Shown: positions 22,284 through 33,490, counted from the stretch's first letter. The stretch: DNA of 64,000 bases from Gymnopus androsaceus JB14 (GCA_009733575.1 ML769501.1:124001-188000); one strand, 5' to 3'. Made by a program: numbers and translations. Notes: a model not told the origin generated them from the letters alone.

Positions 22284-24121
22284 ATGCCTTCTTGCAGAGA
22301 AGGCTTGCGTAACCATCGCTCTACAGAAGAAGAGCAAATCTTATTGACAATACAGTCTGCCAAATTAAACTACAAACTATCTGACCTTTTTGTCCCTGTT
22401 CCCGATGACGAAGCTGCCCATAACCACCCCTTACTGCTGCAACCCCTATCAGAAGAAGAACGTCTTCTTCTACTCTCGGACTCAGAAGACAACGGTCTTC
22501 ACTCGCCAAATCTAGAAGACAACGGTCTTCGTCAGGACCCTTCAAACGTTGAAGGAAACTGCTCACCTGTGCAGCCGCCACCATCGACGACTTCTCCACT
22601 GTCTCCTTGTAACCAGCAACACTGTAATCTGTCCCCAATACAGCCAATCGTAATGGCCACTCCGACCCCTCTGCCCTCTTGCAACGAGCGAAAGGCCCCT
22701 AAGTGGGACTCCCAGTATAAAGAACAGCTGCCAACGTTCTTTGATGAGTCCGAAACAGTAGCCAGAGAGGCTGCAATCGACTCCGATGATGAAAAGATGA
22801 AGAAGGAGGCGCTTCGCTATGTTGATGCGAAGACGATGTGCTTCTGGAGGTCACTCGATACGTTCGAGGATGACATGAAGACCTGGAAAGACTTCAAGAA
22901 GGAAGTTCTCTCCAACTACCCTGGTGCGGAGCAACTACCCGAGACGACAACCGATACCTTGAAGAAGGTAGTCACGAAGTTTGCGAAGACAGGGGTTTCA
23001 AACAGCCAAGAATTAGCTGAATACCACCGAGAGTTCTCCACTGTAGTGAAATCTCTCACGAAACATGGTATCCTGTCTGGCATACAAGTTGCTGGATACT
23101 ACGTGCAAGTGTTTCCTGATACGGTTCATACGCAACTGAATATGTGTCTTCAGTTCCAACACACAGCAAAGAAGAAAGGTGAAGCCTACTCTTTAGCCGA
23201 ACTCAAGGAAGCAGTCGACTTCCTTCTGTCCAATGCCAACACCTCTCTGATCGTTGGAAATTTTAATGTAGGGGACCAGTCTGTGGTCCCCGTATCTCCA
23301 CACGCAATCGCCATTGTCCCCAAGAAGGAACCCGAGGACCCTGTAGTAGCCACGTTGTCGCAATTGACGCAGATGATGGCAAAGATGGTTGAAGGGAAAT
23401 CAGGGAAGTCGTCGAAGCCTGCCAAGGCCACTTCATCCACCTCGGACCATACTGATACATGTTACTGGGATGGGTGTGCAGCCTTGAGGTTTTCTGATTG
23501 CCCCGACTTCGCAGAATGGATTGCGAAAGGTCCAGTCGAGCGTAATGCTGAAGGGAAAGTAGTCTTGAAGGGTGGAAACCGTCTACCAAACGAGTCCAGA
23601 TACAAGGGAGGACTCATCAAGACTCGCTTTGAACATTATTTTGAAGATAACCCTTCCGCAAAATCATGGATATTGGAGACTCCGTCGCAGACTCCAGCTC
23701 CATCCCCGCAACTCGCTGGTGTAGCAATCAGTATGCACTCGAAGTACTCCCTGAAGGGGTACATGGTCCAGAGATGCTCTCGAAAGTAGCTTCGTTCCTG
23801 ACGGACGATGCACAGGACTTGGAGGATGAGGATGAACAAATCCTGCATCGACTGATTTTCAAGATGGAAACTCGAAAATCAGCAAAGAATCGTACCTCTG
23901 GAGAAGACACGGAAGCAGACAACCGTGGTTCATCGGGCAACGAGCCAGAACCCTCAAAATCTATTCCTCCAGCTCCTGCTGGTCCTGCCAAGCCACCGAA
24001 GCCAGTTATCGGAAAGCTCCCGCAGAATTACGTCCCTCCAGCTGAACGCAGCCTGGGTGCTCCTCCAAAGGACAATAGTCGAAACTATCGTTTCAGAGTT
24101 CCTATCAAAACGGACACTAGA
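22284..24121 (+). pseudogene. Gypsy gag polyprotein
   Basis: The frame from 22284 gives 501 codons, starting MPSCREGLRNHRSTEEEQ. An acidic N-terminal linker with two copies of a SEDNGLH/LEDNGLR motif precedes a capsid-like region (KWDSQYKEQLPTFFDES, FKKEVLSNYPGAE). Next come a Cys motif CYWDGCAALRFSDC and the region RTRFEHYFEDNPSAKSW. Near 23755 a one-base shift moves the frame to HGPEMLSKVASFLTDD, which continues to NYVPPAERSLGAPPKDNSRNY at about 24090. Protease would follow but the sequence breaks into an inverted segment at about 24122. Confidence 0.85.
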
Positions 24122-24137
24122 TGCTGCTACCCTTTAG

Positions 24138-24590
24138 CAGCCTTAGCATGGGGAATAGTGGAGTAAGGAATAGTTGCAGAAGCTTCTGTGATTGGCTCAA
24201 TGCCGAAAACAGAATAGGTTGCGACTTTATTGAGGGAAGTTGGTAGTAGCAATGAAGGGTTGATGACATGCATGAAACCATTTGCATGGTCAATCCAGTC
24301 CTCAAAGTTGTCATCTGAGTCTGGAGTGTCTTCAGGCTGTGGCGTCCGTCGTGAAACGCCATCGGCAGCAATGCGTTCTGAAGGGACGTGCACCAGTGTG
24401 AAAGAGAAAAGCAGAATACCAGCAATCCAACGATTGATTGTGGCATTTGGCTGTATGTCCAGGTTATTGAGCATACCTCGTATATAGAGGGCATCAACTT
24501 CTACGACGAAGTTGGGAGCACCAACGGTCCACAAACGAGTCAGCTGATTCTGCCAGCCTTAAGCAAAATATCCTGATAACTGTTGTGAGC
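24138..24590 (-). pseudogene. Inverted copy of RNase H/connection segment
   Basis: Read on the minus strand it encodes the end of gypsy RNase H: NFVVEVDALYIRGMLNN, INRWIAGILLFSFTLVHVP, ERIAADGVSRR. The connection region to the integrase follows. About 250 bp (24138-24387) are nearly identical, inverted, to 28758-29007; I count about four differences. It lies immediately after the truncated gag. Confidence 0.85.
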
Positions 24591-24835
24591 CGTTTTGCAA
24601 AAGATCACGATGAAATTATAAAGGGTTTTTGGCAAATATTTTGGGCAGTCCAGCCAAGCCATCGGCAATTCGGCAAGGTGGGTGTACTGATTATCTCTCA
24701 TCCAGCGCTTATTTCATTGTTTTGCCAAATATTTAGCAAGCTTTTCAATGCTTTTGGCAAATATTTGGAATTATCATCAATGCTTGAAAAAGGGCAGGTT
24801 GGGTGCTTATTTCATGTGCATGCCCGCCCACTGGC

Positions 24836-25385
24836 TGTCAGCGACTAGTTCCCCACAACACGAGGTACCAGGCGTCACGACTTCCGACTTAGGCAAAGAC
24901 AAGAATGATGAGGAAAAGAGAAGATGATATTGAGAACTAGGAGGTATTGACGAGATTGAAGCTAAGGACTAAGCTACAGCTACAACTACTATATATACTA
25001 ATGTACAAGCCCTAGACCCAGAACCCTATGCCCTGTACATACTGTAACAATGCATGAAACTATGAAGTACAACAGTATCGACGTCTGTAAGTAATAAGTA
25101 ATTGTACATGTGTATCCAGTACCGAATGCAGCATCCTAGCATGAGGTGTGATCGAAGTGATCGAAGGATGATCAGATGATCAAGGCCTATGATCAAGGAT
25201 CAAACAATCATACAAGATCGTACATGTGTCTGATGAACTATAAAGAATGAAACATAAGTAAACAACACAGCCACGCGTCTAAACAAGCGCGCGCTTAAGT
25301 AAGCACCGAGATATACGAAGACAAATAGAAGAAACAGATAAGTAATAGTCCATGTGGCATGAGATAAGATAAAGTGTTCGTAACA
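24836..25385 (-). repeat. Solo LTR of a second gypsy family, with perfect target duplication
   Basis: On the plus strand it reads TGTCAGCGACTAG...TTCGTAACA (550 bp) and is flanked by CTGGC at 24831-24835 and 25386-25390. Orientation is inferred as minus because a relative at 40553-41094 abuts a minus-strand polypurine tract. More copies lie at 39583 and 40055. It inserted into the older gypsy element and then lost its interior by LTR recombination. Confidence 0.92.
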
Positions 25386-25390
25386 CTGGC

Positions 25391-25740
25391 AGGGCGCATA
25401 CGGGCGCTTATTTTCCGAAAAAAAGTTGATCATGGGGTCTGATAAATCGCCAAAAAATCATGAAAAATACTAAAAATATTCAGGGGGTGGGGTTAGGTGC
25501 ACTAGTGCATTATTTTCCAAAAAAAAAAGATCATTGGGTCCCATAAATCCCCAAAAAATTGGGGAAAATACTAAAAATATTTAGGGGGTGGGGTCAGGTG
25601 CACTAGTGCTTTATTTTCCAAAAAAAAATTGATTATTGGGTCCCATAAATCCCCAAAAAATCATGAAAATACTAAAAATATTCAGGGGGTGGGTTTAGGT
25701 GCTTATGGGCACTTATTTTCTGAAAAAAAAATATTGATCA
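25391..25740 (+). repeat. Tandem ~115-bp A-rich repeats, left arm
   Basis: Three to four units share CATAAATCCCCAAAAAAT, ACTAAAAATATTCAGGGGGTG and TTATTTTCCAAAAAAAA. Related sequence in opposite orientation lies at about 26580-27060, so the central array is flanked by inverted arms. Confidence 0.8.
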
Positions 25741-26510
25741 CTGTAACTCAGAGCTACTAGTAGTAAGTATCTTGGAGTTACCAGTAGTGATTAATAGTAA
25801 GTAACTCATGTTTAATAGTAGTAATTGGTAGTAAGTAACTCGGAGTTACTAGTAGTAAGTATCTCGGAGTTATTAGCAGTAATTAGTAGCAAGTAACTCG
25901 GAGTTACTAGTAGTAATTAGTAGTATGTATCTTGGAACTACCAGTAGTAATCACTAGTAAGTATTTCGGAGTTACCAGTAGTAATTACTAGTATGTAACT
26001 CGGAGTCATTAGCAGTAATTAGTAGCAAGTAACTCGGAGTTACTAGTAGTAATTAGTAGTATGTATCTTGGAACTACCAATAGTAATCACTAGTAAGTAT
26101 TTCGGAGTTACCAGTAGTAATTACTAGTATGTAACTTGCAGCGACTATTAGTGATTAATAGTAAGCAACTCGGAGTCATTAGCAGTAATTAGTAGCAAGT
26201 AACTCGGAGTTACTAGTAGTAATTAGTAGTAAGTAACTCGGAGTTACCAGTACCAGTAGTGATTAATAGTAAGTAACTCAGAGCTACTAGTAGTAATCAC
26301 TAGTAAGTATTTCGGAGTTATCAGTAGTAATTATGTGTGTAACTCGGATTTACTATAGTAATTACTAGTAAGTATCTTGGAGTTGCCAGTAGTAATTACT
26401 GGTAAGTATCTCAGAGTTACTGGCAGTAATTGGTAGTAAGTAACTTGAAGTTACCAGCACTAATTACTAGTAAGTAAGTACCATAGTGACTCACTTAAAG
26501 TTACTAGTAC
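25741..26510. repeat. Palindrome-rich minisatellite array
   Basis: About 770 bp are built from variants of GTAACTCGGAGTTAC and CTAGTAGTAATTACTAG, both close to self-complementary. Higher-order blocks of about 40-120 bp recur, for example at 25870-25950 and 25990-26070. No coding potential. Confidence 0.9.
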
Positions 26511-26579
26511 CTTCTTACTGAGTCCAAATTTTTCAAGAAAAAAGAGCCAGTGGCAGAGCATACCTGCCATGTGAATATA

Positions 26580-27060
26580 TTTTTCAACCATTTTTCATGG
26601 TTCATTCATTGAGTTGAATGATTGACCTTTCGTAAAAAGGCAAGCATCAGTGGGTGGGCATGTGCCCCCCTATTTCAAACAAAATGATTTCTTAAGGATT
26701 TAAGGAGCCAATGTCTAACCTTTCTGTCACAAAAATAAGTATTATTATGATCTTTTGAAAAGGATTTCATACTATGTATCTAGAAATTAACTACCAGTGT
26801 ACACAAACCAATCCCCTAAACAGTTTCAGTATTTCTCATTATTTCTGAGGATTTATGGACCCCAATGATACCTTTTGAGGTAAATAAATGCTGGCAGGTG
26901 GGTATGCACCCCCTATTTACTGAAATATTATATACCATATTTAAATTAATTACTAGTATGGTAACTCCGCCCCCTGAATATTTCCAGTGTTTTTTATCAT
27001 GTTTTTGAGGATTTACAGAGCCCAATGACTGACTTTTCTCAACACGGCGGAACCATATAA
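26580..27060 (-). repeat. A-rich repeats, inverted right arm
   Basis: Words such as CCCCCTGAATATTTCCAGTG and GAGGATTTACAGAGCCCAAT are the reverse complements, with mismatches, of the left-arm repeat. At least two divergent units can be followed. Confidence 0.65.
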
Positions 27061-28757
27061 CGATCATCTACCAGGCTACTCAGATAAGGCCTCTCCACAA
27101 ATGCCAGACAAATAATGAGCAGTATTCTATTACGATACCGATGAAACACTTATTGATTTGCGAAAAACTGGCACTGTGCTGAATATGTGATAATATTGAT
27201 TAGGTTATCTTAGATGCACACGGCCTAGACCCGATGGTGACCATCCCCTCCTTGAAAAGTGCGTGTTTTTCCTACCCTATCTTGTCTCATGATTTTTGGC
27301 AACTCGTGTTATTCGTGGCTCAATGATGGTGATGGATTCTTTGTTCCGCGGGTTTAGATTGACGATGAGCCATCCGTACATCTCTCAATATGGATACGAG
27401 CTCATTAAGGGTAGCTTTCAAACCCAGTTATCTACATCTCCACTTATCCCTCTCTGGATGAAGAGATGACCATTGTTATTCTAGTAATTATTCCTTTTTC
27501 TCCGGAGGACCATATTCCTGCGATCAAAACAAACGATCTTTAATTGCCCATGATTTTGTTTAGACAAGGATTTATAGGCACCAGCCCACAGAATGAGTAT
27601 GCTGAGTGGGGTTTATTTCAGAGAAAATAACGCACAGTGCCTGAACCCTGAACCCCACTCCCTAACAGAGTATTTTTTTTATTATTTCTGTCGCAAAATT
27701 TTTGGGATTCAAGTGGTGGAACTCGGATTCAGAAACCCAGAATACTTTTTCTTAATACATAGAGAAGGAACAATTACATGACAATAGCCATCTAGCATAC
27801 ACACACTTTAAATTCCCATAACCCTGGCCGCACTTGATGAGTAGTTTTCTTATAGGCTATTCTGTTGCATATGCGCTCATTTGTATGGCGATGATTAGAC
27901 GGTTCTATCAGACCCCCATGATCAACCTTTTGTTTATATCGAAACCAGTAAAAGCGCCGTCCTACATTGGCGCGCGCGTGCCCAGTCCGTGCGCAATTGC
28001 GTCTCACATTGAACCGATAGTCACCAACTCCCGGGAGCGCGTGCTTTATCTATTGTCTACTTCAAGCGAACTCGGATGATAATGGTTACCGGTCAGAGAA
28101 ATTAGCTCAGTTGGGGCCCTAATACCAGCAGTCTCATTCGCGAATAAGCTTAGCTAAAACCTAATTTGAGAAAAGCAGCACATGAATCAATCTCTGCCTT
28201 GGAGCTCGAGGAGATAGGAATCTGGAGCACGACTTCCTCTCGACCATCTCGACACAGCACTTAGCTCCTTTGGAGATGAGTATGCCAAGATGGCAGTGGC
28301 TCTTGGAGGTACTGATCTCAATGAAGATCGCTCCTAACACACTTAAGGTTTGACCGAAAAACACCTTTAAATAAAATCCTGTACATCATGTATACCTTCT
28401 TGGCGAAAAACGGGCACCACCAAACAGTTATCAGGATTATTTCATTGTTGTCTTTCAACGCTGGCAAATCTTTATCTCTATCATCATTTTGACTTGAGAT
28501 CGCGCGTTGGTTGTCGTGCACCATACCTTCAACTTCGTCAGTAAAGACTAGTTCGAGATCACTGCTCCACTCTACACAATTTAATACATGCAACGAGTGT
28601 ATATGACTCTTAAAAAAACACACACACTACTTGCTGACACGCCATACTGATTCGCACACAATTCACATTTTGCTCCAAGGAATTTTCAGTCTCGCGGTCC
28701 TCTCAAACCTTCTCTCGCTCCTCTTTGGACCTTTTCGTCACATTCTGTACCACCTTC
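27061..28757. other. Unassigned sequence inside the gypsy element
   Basis: No retroelement domain is visible where RT should be. Short open frames on both strands do not resemble known proteins. A word AACAGTTATCAGGAT at about 28427 is the inverted counterpart of one at 24573-24587, suggesting a remnant of the duplicated segment. Confidence 0.45.
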
Positions 28758-29240
28758 CCTTCAGAACGCATTGCTGCCGATGGCGTTTCACGACGGACGC
28801 CACAGCCTGAAGACACTCCAGACTCAGATGACAACTTTGAGGACTGGATTGACCATGCAAATGGTTTCATGCATGTCATCAACCCTTCGTTGATACTACC
28901 AACTTCCCTCAATAAAGTCGCAACCTATTCTGTTTTCGGCATTGAGCCAATCACAGAAGCTTCTGCAACTATTCCTTACTCCACTATTCCCCGTGCTAAG
29001 GCTGCTAAGCGTACAGATTCTCGACTCGACGGAGTTCGAGAATATCTGGTAACTCTGGAACGGCCAGAGGGTCTTACAGACCCTCAGTATTATTCTTTTA
29101 TCCGTTTCTGCTTACAATTTTTCGTAGATGCTTCTGGTCGTCTTTGGCGTAAAGATGCTCAGGGGTGTCACCTTCTAGTCACTCCCGAGGCACGTCGCAT
29201 TTCAAATCATCATCAAATGTCACGACAAGATGGGCCATAA
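28758..29240 (+). pseudogene. Gypsy RNase H end and integrase zinc-binding start
   Basis: Homology starts abruptly at PSERIAADGVSRR, continues through the connection domain (DSRLDGVREYLVTLERPEGL) and ends RLWRKDAQGCHLLVTPEARR. The first His of the integrase HHCC motif follows. The upstream RNase H catalytic part and the RT are absent. Confidence 0.85.
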
Positions 29241-30390
29241 AGGCATCTGGGCAACTACTGCCTCGATTCGTGAACGTTTTTGGTGGCCTCAGAAAATCGA
29301 CGTAAAATGGTTCATTCGCACATGCCATCTCTGCCAGCTGCGGCAAACGGACAAGTTTCGTATTCCCCTGTGGTTGCTGAGCCTCTGGGTCTCTTTTCCA
29401 AGTGCTACATGGACGTGATGGAGATGCCTGCATCTGGCGGGTTCAAGTACATCGTCCATGGACACTGCTCATCAACTGCCTATCCGGAATTTCGAAAATT
29501 GCGTTGACAAACGGGTGACCAAAGATCGCAACATGGATTTTTGAAGAGCTCCTCTGTCGTTGGGGTTCCTTGCAAGAGATCGTGACAGACAACGGAACTC
29601 CATTCCTTCGTGCTCTCGATATTCTGGGCCAAATGATATGGAATTCACCACATTACGATCTCCGGTTAGTAACTCACAAGCTGCAGGAGTCATTGAACGT
29701 AAACACTACGATGTGCGAGAAAGTTTGATTAAGGCCGCGGATGGTGACTCCTCGAAATGGTCTCCTTCTGCTCATTCCGTGTTCTGGGCAAAACGAGTGA
29801 CTGTTCGTCGTGCCATAGGTGCAAGTCCGTACTTCCTTGCGCATGGTGTTCACCCTACTCTTCCAATCGATCTGGAAGAGGCCACGTATTTAATTCCTCC
29901 TCCAGAGTCCATTCTCTCAACAACGGATCTTATTGCCCGTCGAGGAAGGGAGCTCCAGAAACGTCTGGAGGATCTAGAAGCTATGCGACAACAAGTTTTC
30001 GGAAAACGGTTGGATTGGGTCGCCAAAATCGAACAAGAACATGCTGCAACCATCAAGAACTTTAGATTTAACAGTGGCGATTTGGTTCTAGCTCGGAACA
30101 CGCGTGTAGAGAAGACGTTCACTCGTAAGAACCGTATGCGTTACATGGGGCCTCTCATCGTCATCCAATGTAACTGGGGAGGTGCTTACATTGTCACTGA
30201 ACTCGATGGTACAGTCTGGAGAAAGCCAGTTGGGGCTTTCCGTCTCATTCCTTACCAAGCGCGTCAATCTCTTCCCTTGCCAGATCTGGACGACTTCCTC
30301 GACATCTCGATGGACGAGCTTTTGGAGATGGTAAAGTCTGGGGAACTGGATCTTGATGAAGATCTTCCCTTGGTAGAAGATTCCGATTAA
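29230..30390 (+). pseudogene. Gypsy integrase, frameshifted
   Basis: The zinc-binding module (MGHKGIWATT, WFIRTCHLCQLRQ) is followed by the catalytic core: YMDVMEMP (first Asp), IVTDNGTPFLRALD (second Asp) and GVIERKHYDVRE (Glu), then a GPY-like module MRYMGPLIVIQCN. It ends with an acidic tail, DEDLPLVEDSD. Frameshifts lie near 29345, 29505 and 29600. Integrase joins element DNA to the host chromosome; this copy would not yield a single protein. Confidence 0.88.
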
Positions 30391-30529
30391 CGCATTGGTA
30401 TTGTTTCGTTGTTCCTTTCTTTATTACTTATGCCTCGGACTTTTGCTTTTACTTAGCTTCGATTCACGGTCACCATTTAATACATTTGCAAATTAGATTT
30501 TCAAACACACTTGCCTGCCCCCATTCTGT

Positions 30530-31200
30530 CTATTCTTTCTCAGAATCCATTCCGACCTCTCCCTCTCCCTCCGACTCGTCTAAATCATCCTTGACCAACT
30601 CCCATGCAACATCTATCCCTGCCTTACCACCTCCTGCCTTTGTGTACACGCGCTCCATCGCTACGCGCAACTCGACATTTCCATATTCTGGACCGTGCCG
30701 TTCGAGGTCTTGCTGTTCGATGGGCACACGTTCCCTGTAGAAGTTGTTCATGAATGCAACGGCGTCACGAACAGTGGGATGACTGTAAAAGCTAGGTGCA
30801 CGTAAGCACCGAATCGAGACAAATGTCAGTCTATTGCTTACCAGTTATCCCCAGTGTACACAACGGTTTGTGCTCCGTCATGGAATGACCTCTCTTCGAA
30901 TAGGACAAAGGGGAACGGTCGGTTTCTACTATACTGTTTGCCAACGGAAGGGTTCCAAGCAATAGCAGCAGCAGTCACGGCACTAGGGATAGCACGGTAC
31001 ACAAGGCCGTGCATGTGCAAAAGTTCATTGTAGAACTTGGTTGGGAAGGAAGGATTCGGATTGCATGCCCTTCGGAGATGGGCTACCTTGCTATATTTGA
31101 TGAACGCGAAGGCTAGTACAACAGCGGCAGTTAACATCATTCCTTTGTTGTTCCCAAGCACTGATGGCTCTCTCGAACTGGAACAAGCGATAGTTGTACA
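30530..31200 (-). CDS. Antisense spliced reading frame between integrase and 3' LTR
   Basis: On the minus strand an exon (about 31200-30843) encodes a hydrophobic start (LTAAVVLAFAFIKYSKVAHL), NPSFPTKFYNELLHMHGLVY, and SRNRPFPFVLFEERSFHDGA. A GTAAGC donor and CACCTAG acceptor (intron about 30794-30842) join it in frame to FYSHPTVRDAVAFMNNFYRERVP and an acidic end (DESEGEGEVGMDSEKE, stop near 30530). Upstream, another frame shows FQFERAISAWEQQRND, so a frameshift near 31130 is likely. Function unknown. It sits where retroviruses place env but on the other strand; I recall antisense frames in some plant gypsy elements. The start codon is not established. Confidence 0.5.
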
Positions 31201-31392
31201 ATGCTTGTTGCTCGGTGTTCATTTGTGTGGCAAGTATGTTTGCTTTTTATGGATTATATACCCACTTTGTCTCTGCCCCTGTTCCACTTTGATATTTTTT
31301 CCGATTCACTGCCTCCTTGTTTCATTTTTTCCGGTTTCATTTGTCTCTCCATTCCATATTTTTGTTTTACACACCCTGGAGTCTCTTTTTCA

Positions 31393-31404
31393 GTGGAGAG
31401 GGGG
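31393..31404 (+). other. Polypurine tract of gypsy element
   Basis: GTGGAGAGGGGG directly precedes the 3' LTR. Confidence 0.7.
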
Positions 31405-31672
31405 TGTCGAGCCTCACACACGTCTGTGCGTGAACCTCGACAAGTCCTCTGGACTTGGTCATCAGTATTACTTACATGTCATCCATATTAGATACTCTCG
31501 ATTGTATGTAGTTACTATAAAAGGTACTATGTACATATAGGAGATATATACTTCTTGCGTCTCTCTTTCATCTCCGTTTGCACCTGTGAGTCTTACTTCT
31601 TGTCTGAGACTTGGTTTTGCCTCCCTTCGAACCCGTTGCTCATTCACGTTCAGTGTGTGAGTCAGCATTACA
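31405..31672 (+). repeat. 3' LTR of gypsy element
   Basis: This 268-bp copy is followed by GCAT (31673-31676), matching the left flank. Confidence 0.92.
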
Positions 31673-31719
31673 GCATTGCAGTGTTAATGCTACAACTGTT
31701 CACTTTTTACTTTGTTCAG

Positions 31720-32621
31720 AGCCTCATCCGCACCTGTTTTTGCTTTGTCACCAATACAAATGGTGTTAATGCATTCCAAGATTATTGACCTGTCGATGCT
31801 GGCATTGTTGTAGCATACAAAAACGCCAAAGTTCCTGGTCCCAATGTAGGAGAAGGTACTGGATACCTACTCTACTTTAGTGATGGTTGGCAGCAAGTCC
31901 AGTGGAATCAGACCGTCGTCGCAAATCTGGTCTCTTATATCACTTCACAACATATTGCACGGAACATGGAGGGATATTTGGCTACCAAGGCAATACTTAA
32001 ATGCATATGTATGGGAGCTCTTCCAACAAGCCCGTAGCTCCTATAGGATGGACAAACCTCATCTGCATGAAGAAGGAGATCGTATTGAGACTCAAGTAGA
32101 GGCAAATCAGAGGGCACAATTGTATACAAACCAGAGGTGAAGGGATAACTATTCACATTCCCAGAAGTTGTGTGTGGGTTTCTTTTCTTTCTTTCTTTTT
32201 GTTTGTGTCTCAGCCACTAATGGCTGCACAGAAATTCGATAAGCGGACGGAAGGAGTGGCTATGGTCCTCAGTCAACCCAATCTATCAGCCTCTGACAGA
32301 AGAAAATGGGAGAAGGTTGAATTCGCCCTCTGTCAACTTGGAGCCCAGGGTCAATCTTCTGAAGAGAGCAATGCGGAAAGCATGGAACATCAGCTCAATG
32401 TCACTGTTCCATACTTCCGAAAAAGCAAAGAGTTGCAGAAGCACCAAGCCAAGCAGACTGGTCAGTGCTCCCAATCCCAAACCTCTATCCGCCGCGTCAG
32501 GACTCAAAACAGAAGTGAACAAACAGTGGTGCATGGTTTGCCTAGATTGTTCTATCACCGTTGATACATTGAAAACTTGACTCCTGCTGTTCTCCAGTCG
32601 CTAGAGATTAATGGGGGTTGA
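31720..32621 (+). pseudogene. Coiled-coil mini-exon gene, 3' part after gypsy insertion
   Basis: The first acceptor after the gypsy element is TTGTTCAG at 31719. The exon reads on in the same phase: SLIRTCFCFVTNTNGVNAF, then DY-stop-PVDAGIVVAYKNAK, GYLLYFSDGWQQVQWNQ and, after a frameshift, YVWELFQQARSSYRMDKPH. A second intron spans 32137-32213. The last exon has LGAQGQSSEESN, VPYFRKSKELQKH, VHGLPRLFYHR, a TGA, and YIENLTPAVLQSLEI. From memory this resembles uncharacterised protein families common in Agaricomycete genomes, with a DYWPVDAG core and a SSEES tail. The TGA codons stand for Trp and probably Arg. No function is known to me. Confidence 0.65.
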
Positions 32622-33094
32622 GCAGAGGAATCACAGAGTCTTGATCCATGGGCTAAGACACTGCAGACAGATTCAGACACAGGAGATGGGCAGTAGAAGG
32701 AGTACAGGGGCATTATACACACTCATTATCCAACTTTAACTTATTTAATGGGACGGTGAAATGGGCCATATACTGTACTTGTAAATTCAGCTATTCTTCA
32801 CATTATCAGGCATTGATATTTATATACTGATTTTGGATGCTCAAACTTCCACCAAAACAATAATTCCTACAACATGATCTAGTATTAGTCTTACAAAGGG
32901 AAAGAGAGGCATAGATATAATAAATGCAGAATTCCAATGTCCCGCACAAATAATAATATTATCTTAAGGAGGGAATGAATACTAAATGTACTAAACCCTA
33001 ATGAGTTGAAGCTCATGGTCCGCAATGACCTTAAACTATGGTGTTTCCAGTAGGTCAGGGACAAGTACTGAAAGACTCCCTCAGACATAGGTAA
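32622..33094. other. No gene seen
   Basis: AT-rich spacer with nothing recognisable. Confidence 0.4.
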
Positions 33095-33470
33095 AGATGA
33101 AGTTAAAGCTGGTGTTCAACCATTATCATACACTCAAGGACGCTACTGGCTACACAATACAATGCGATGAGATTCAAGGTATGTGACAAGTTCTGCATGG
33201 AGTTTCACTCACCCATTCAATAGACGTATGGCATGGACCACAAAGCTGGCAAAAAGACCAATTCAAACAACACTATTGGAGACCAAGGTGCTATCCATTC
33301 TCATGCAGACAACACTTGTCGAGTTCGAACTTGACGAAGACTATCCATGTCAACAACTCGAATACTGGGAGCTACTTCAACACAAAAGTATTGGAAGTTT
33401 TAGACTGTGGCGTAAGCTTCTTGCGTATGTATTGCTATTTCAATACTGACTCCCTGCTAGATTGCCAATG
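33095..33470 (+). pseudogene. Gene fragment with intron-like signals, unknown
   Basis: A readable stretch LVFNHYHTLKDATGYTIQCDEIQ ends at a GTATGT donor. After ATTCAATAG it continues TYGMDHKAGKKTNSNNTI and GDQGAIHSHADNTCRVRT. The next codons are stops unless the frame shifts (to EDYPCQQLEYWELL). It looks like debris of a protein-coding gene or transposon; I do not recognise the family. Confidence 0.35.
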
Positions 33471-33490
33471 TCCACCCAGGTTCAGGTGAC

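Larger units (their letters stand above)
21952..31672 (+). mobile_element. Ty3/gypsy element inserted in an intron of the mini-exon gene
   Basis: It is bounded by two 268-bp LTRs and flanked by GCAT (21948-21951 and 31673-31676). The primer site, gag and integrase are recognisable and in the plus-strand gypsy order. The RT and most of RNase H are missing; their place holds inverted and foreign sequence (24122-28757). A spliced antisense frame lies between integrase and 3' LTR. The LTRs differ at about a dozen positions, all transitions that I could see, so the insertion is not recent. Confidence 0.9.

Noticed and set aside
25391..26510. CRISPR-like repeats
   Set aside because: Units are degenerate tandem repeats without constant-length unique spacers, and the genome is eukaryotic.
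28095..28135. tRNA-like start (AGAAATTAGCTCAGTTGGGG) suggesting a tRNA or SINE
   Set aside because: It has an A-box-like word but no B box, no anticodon stem and no closing acceptor stem within 100 bp.
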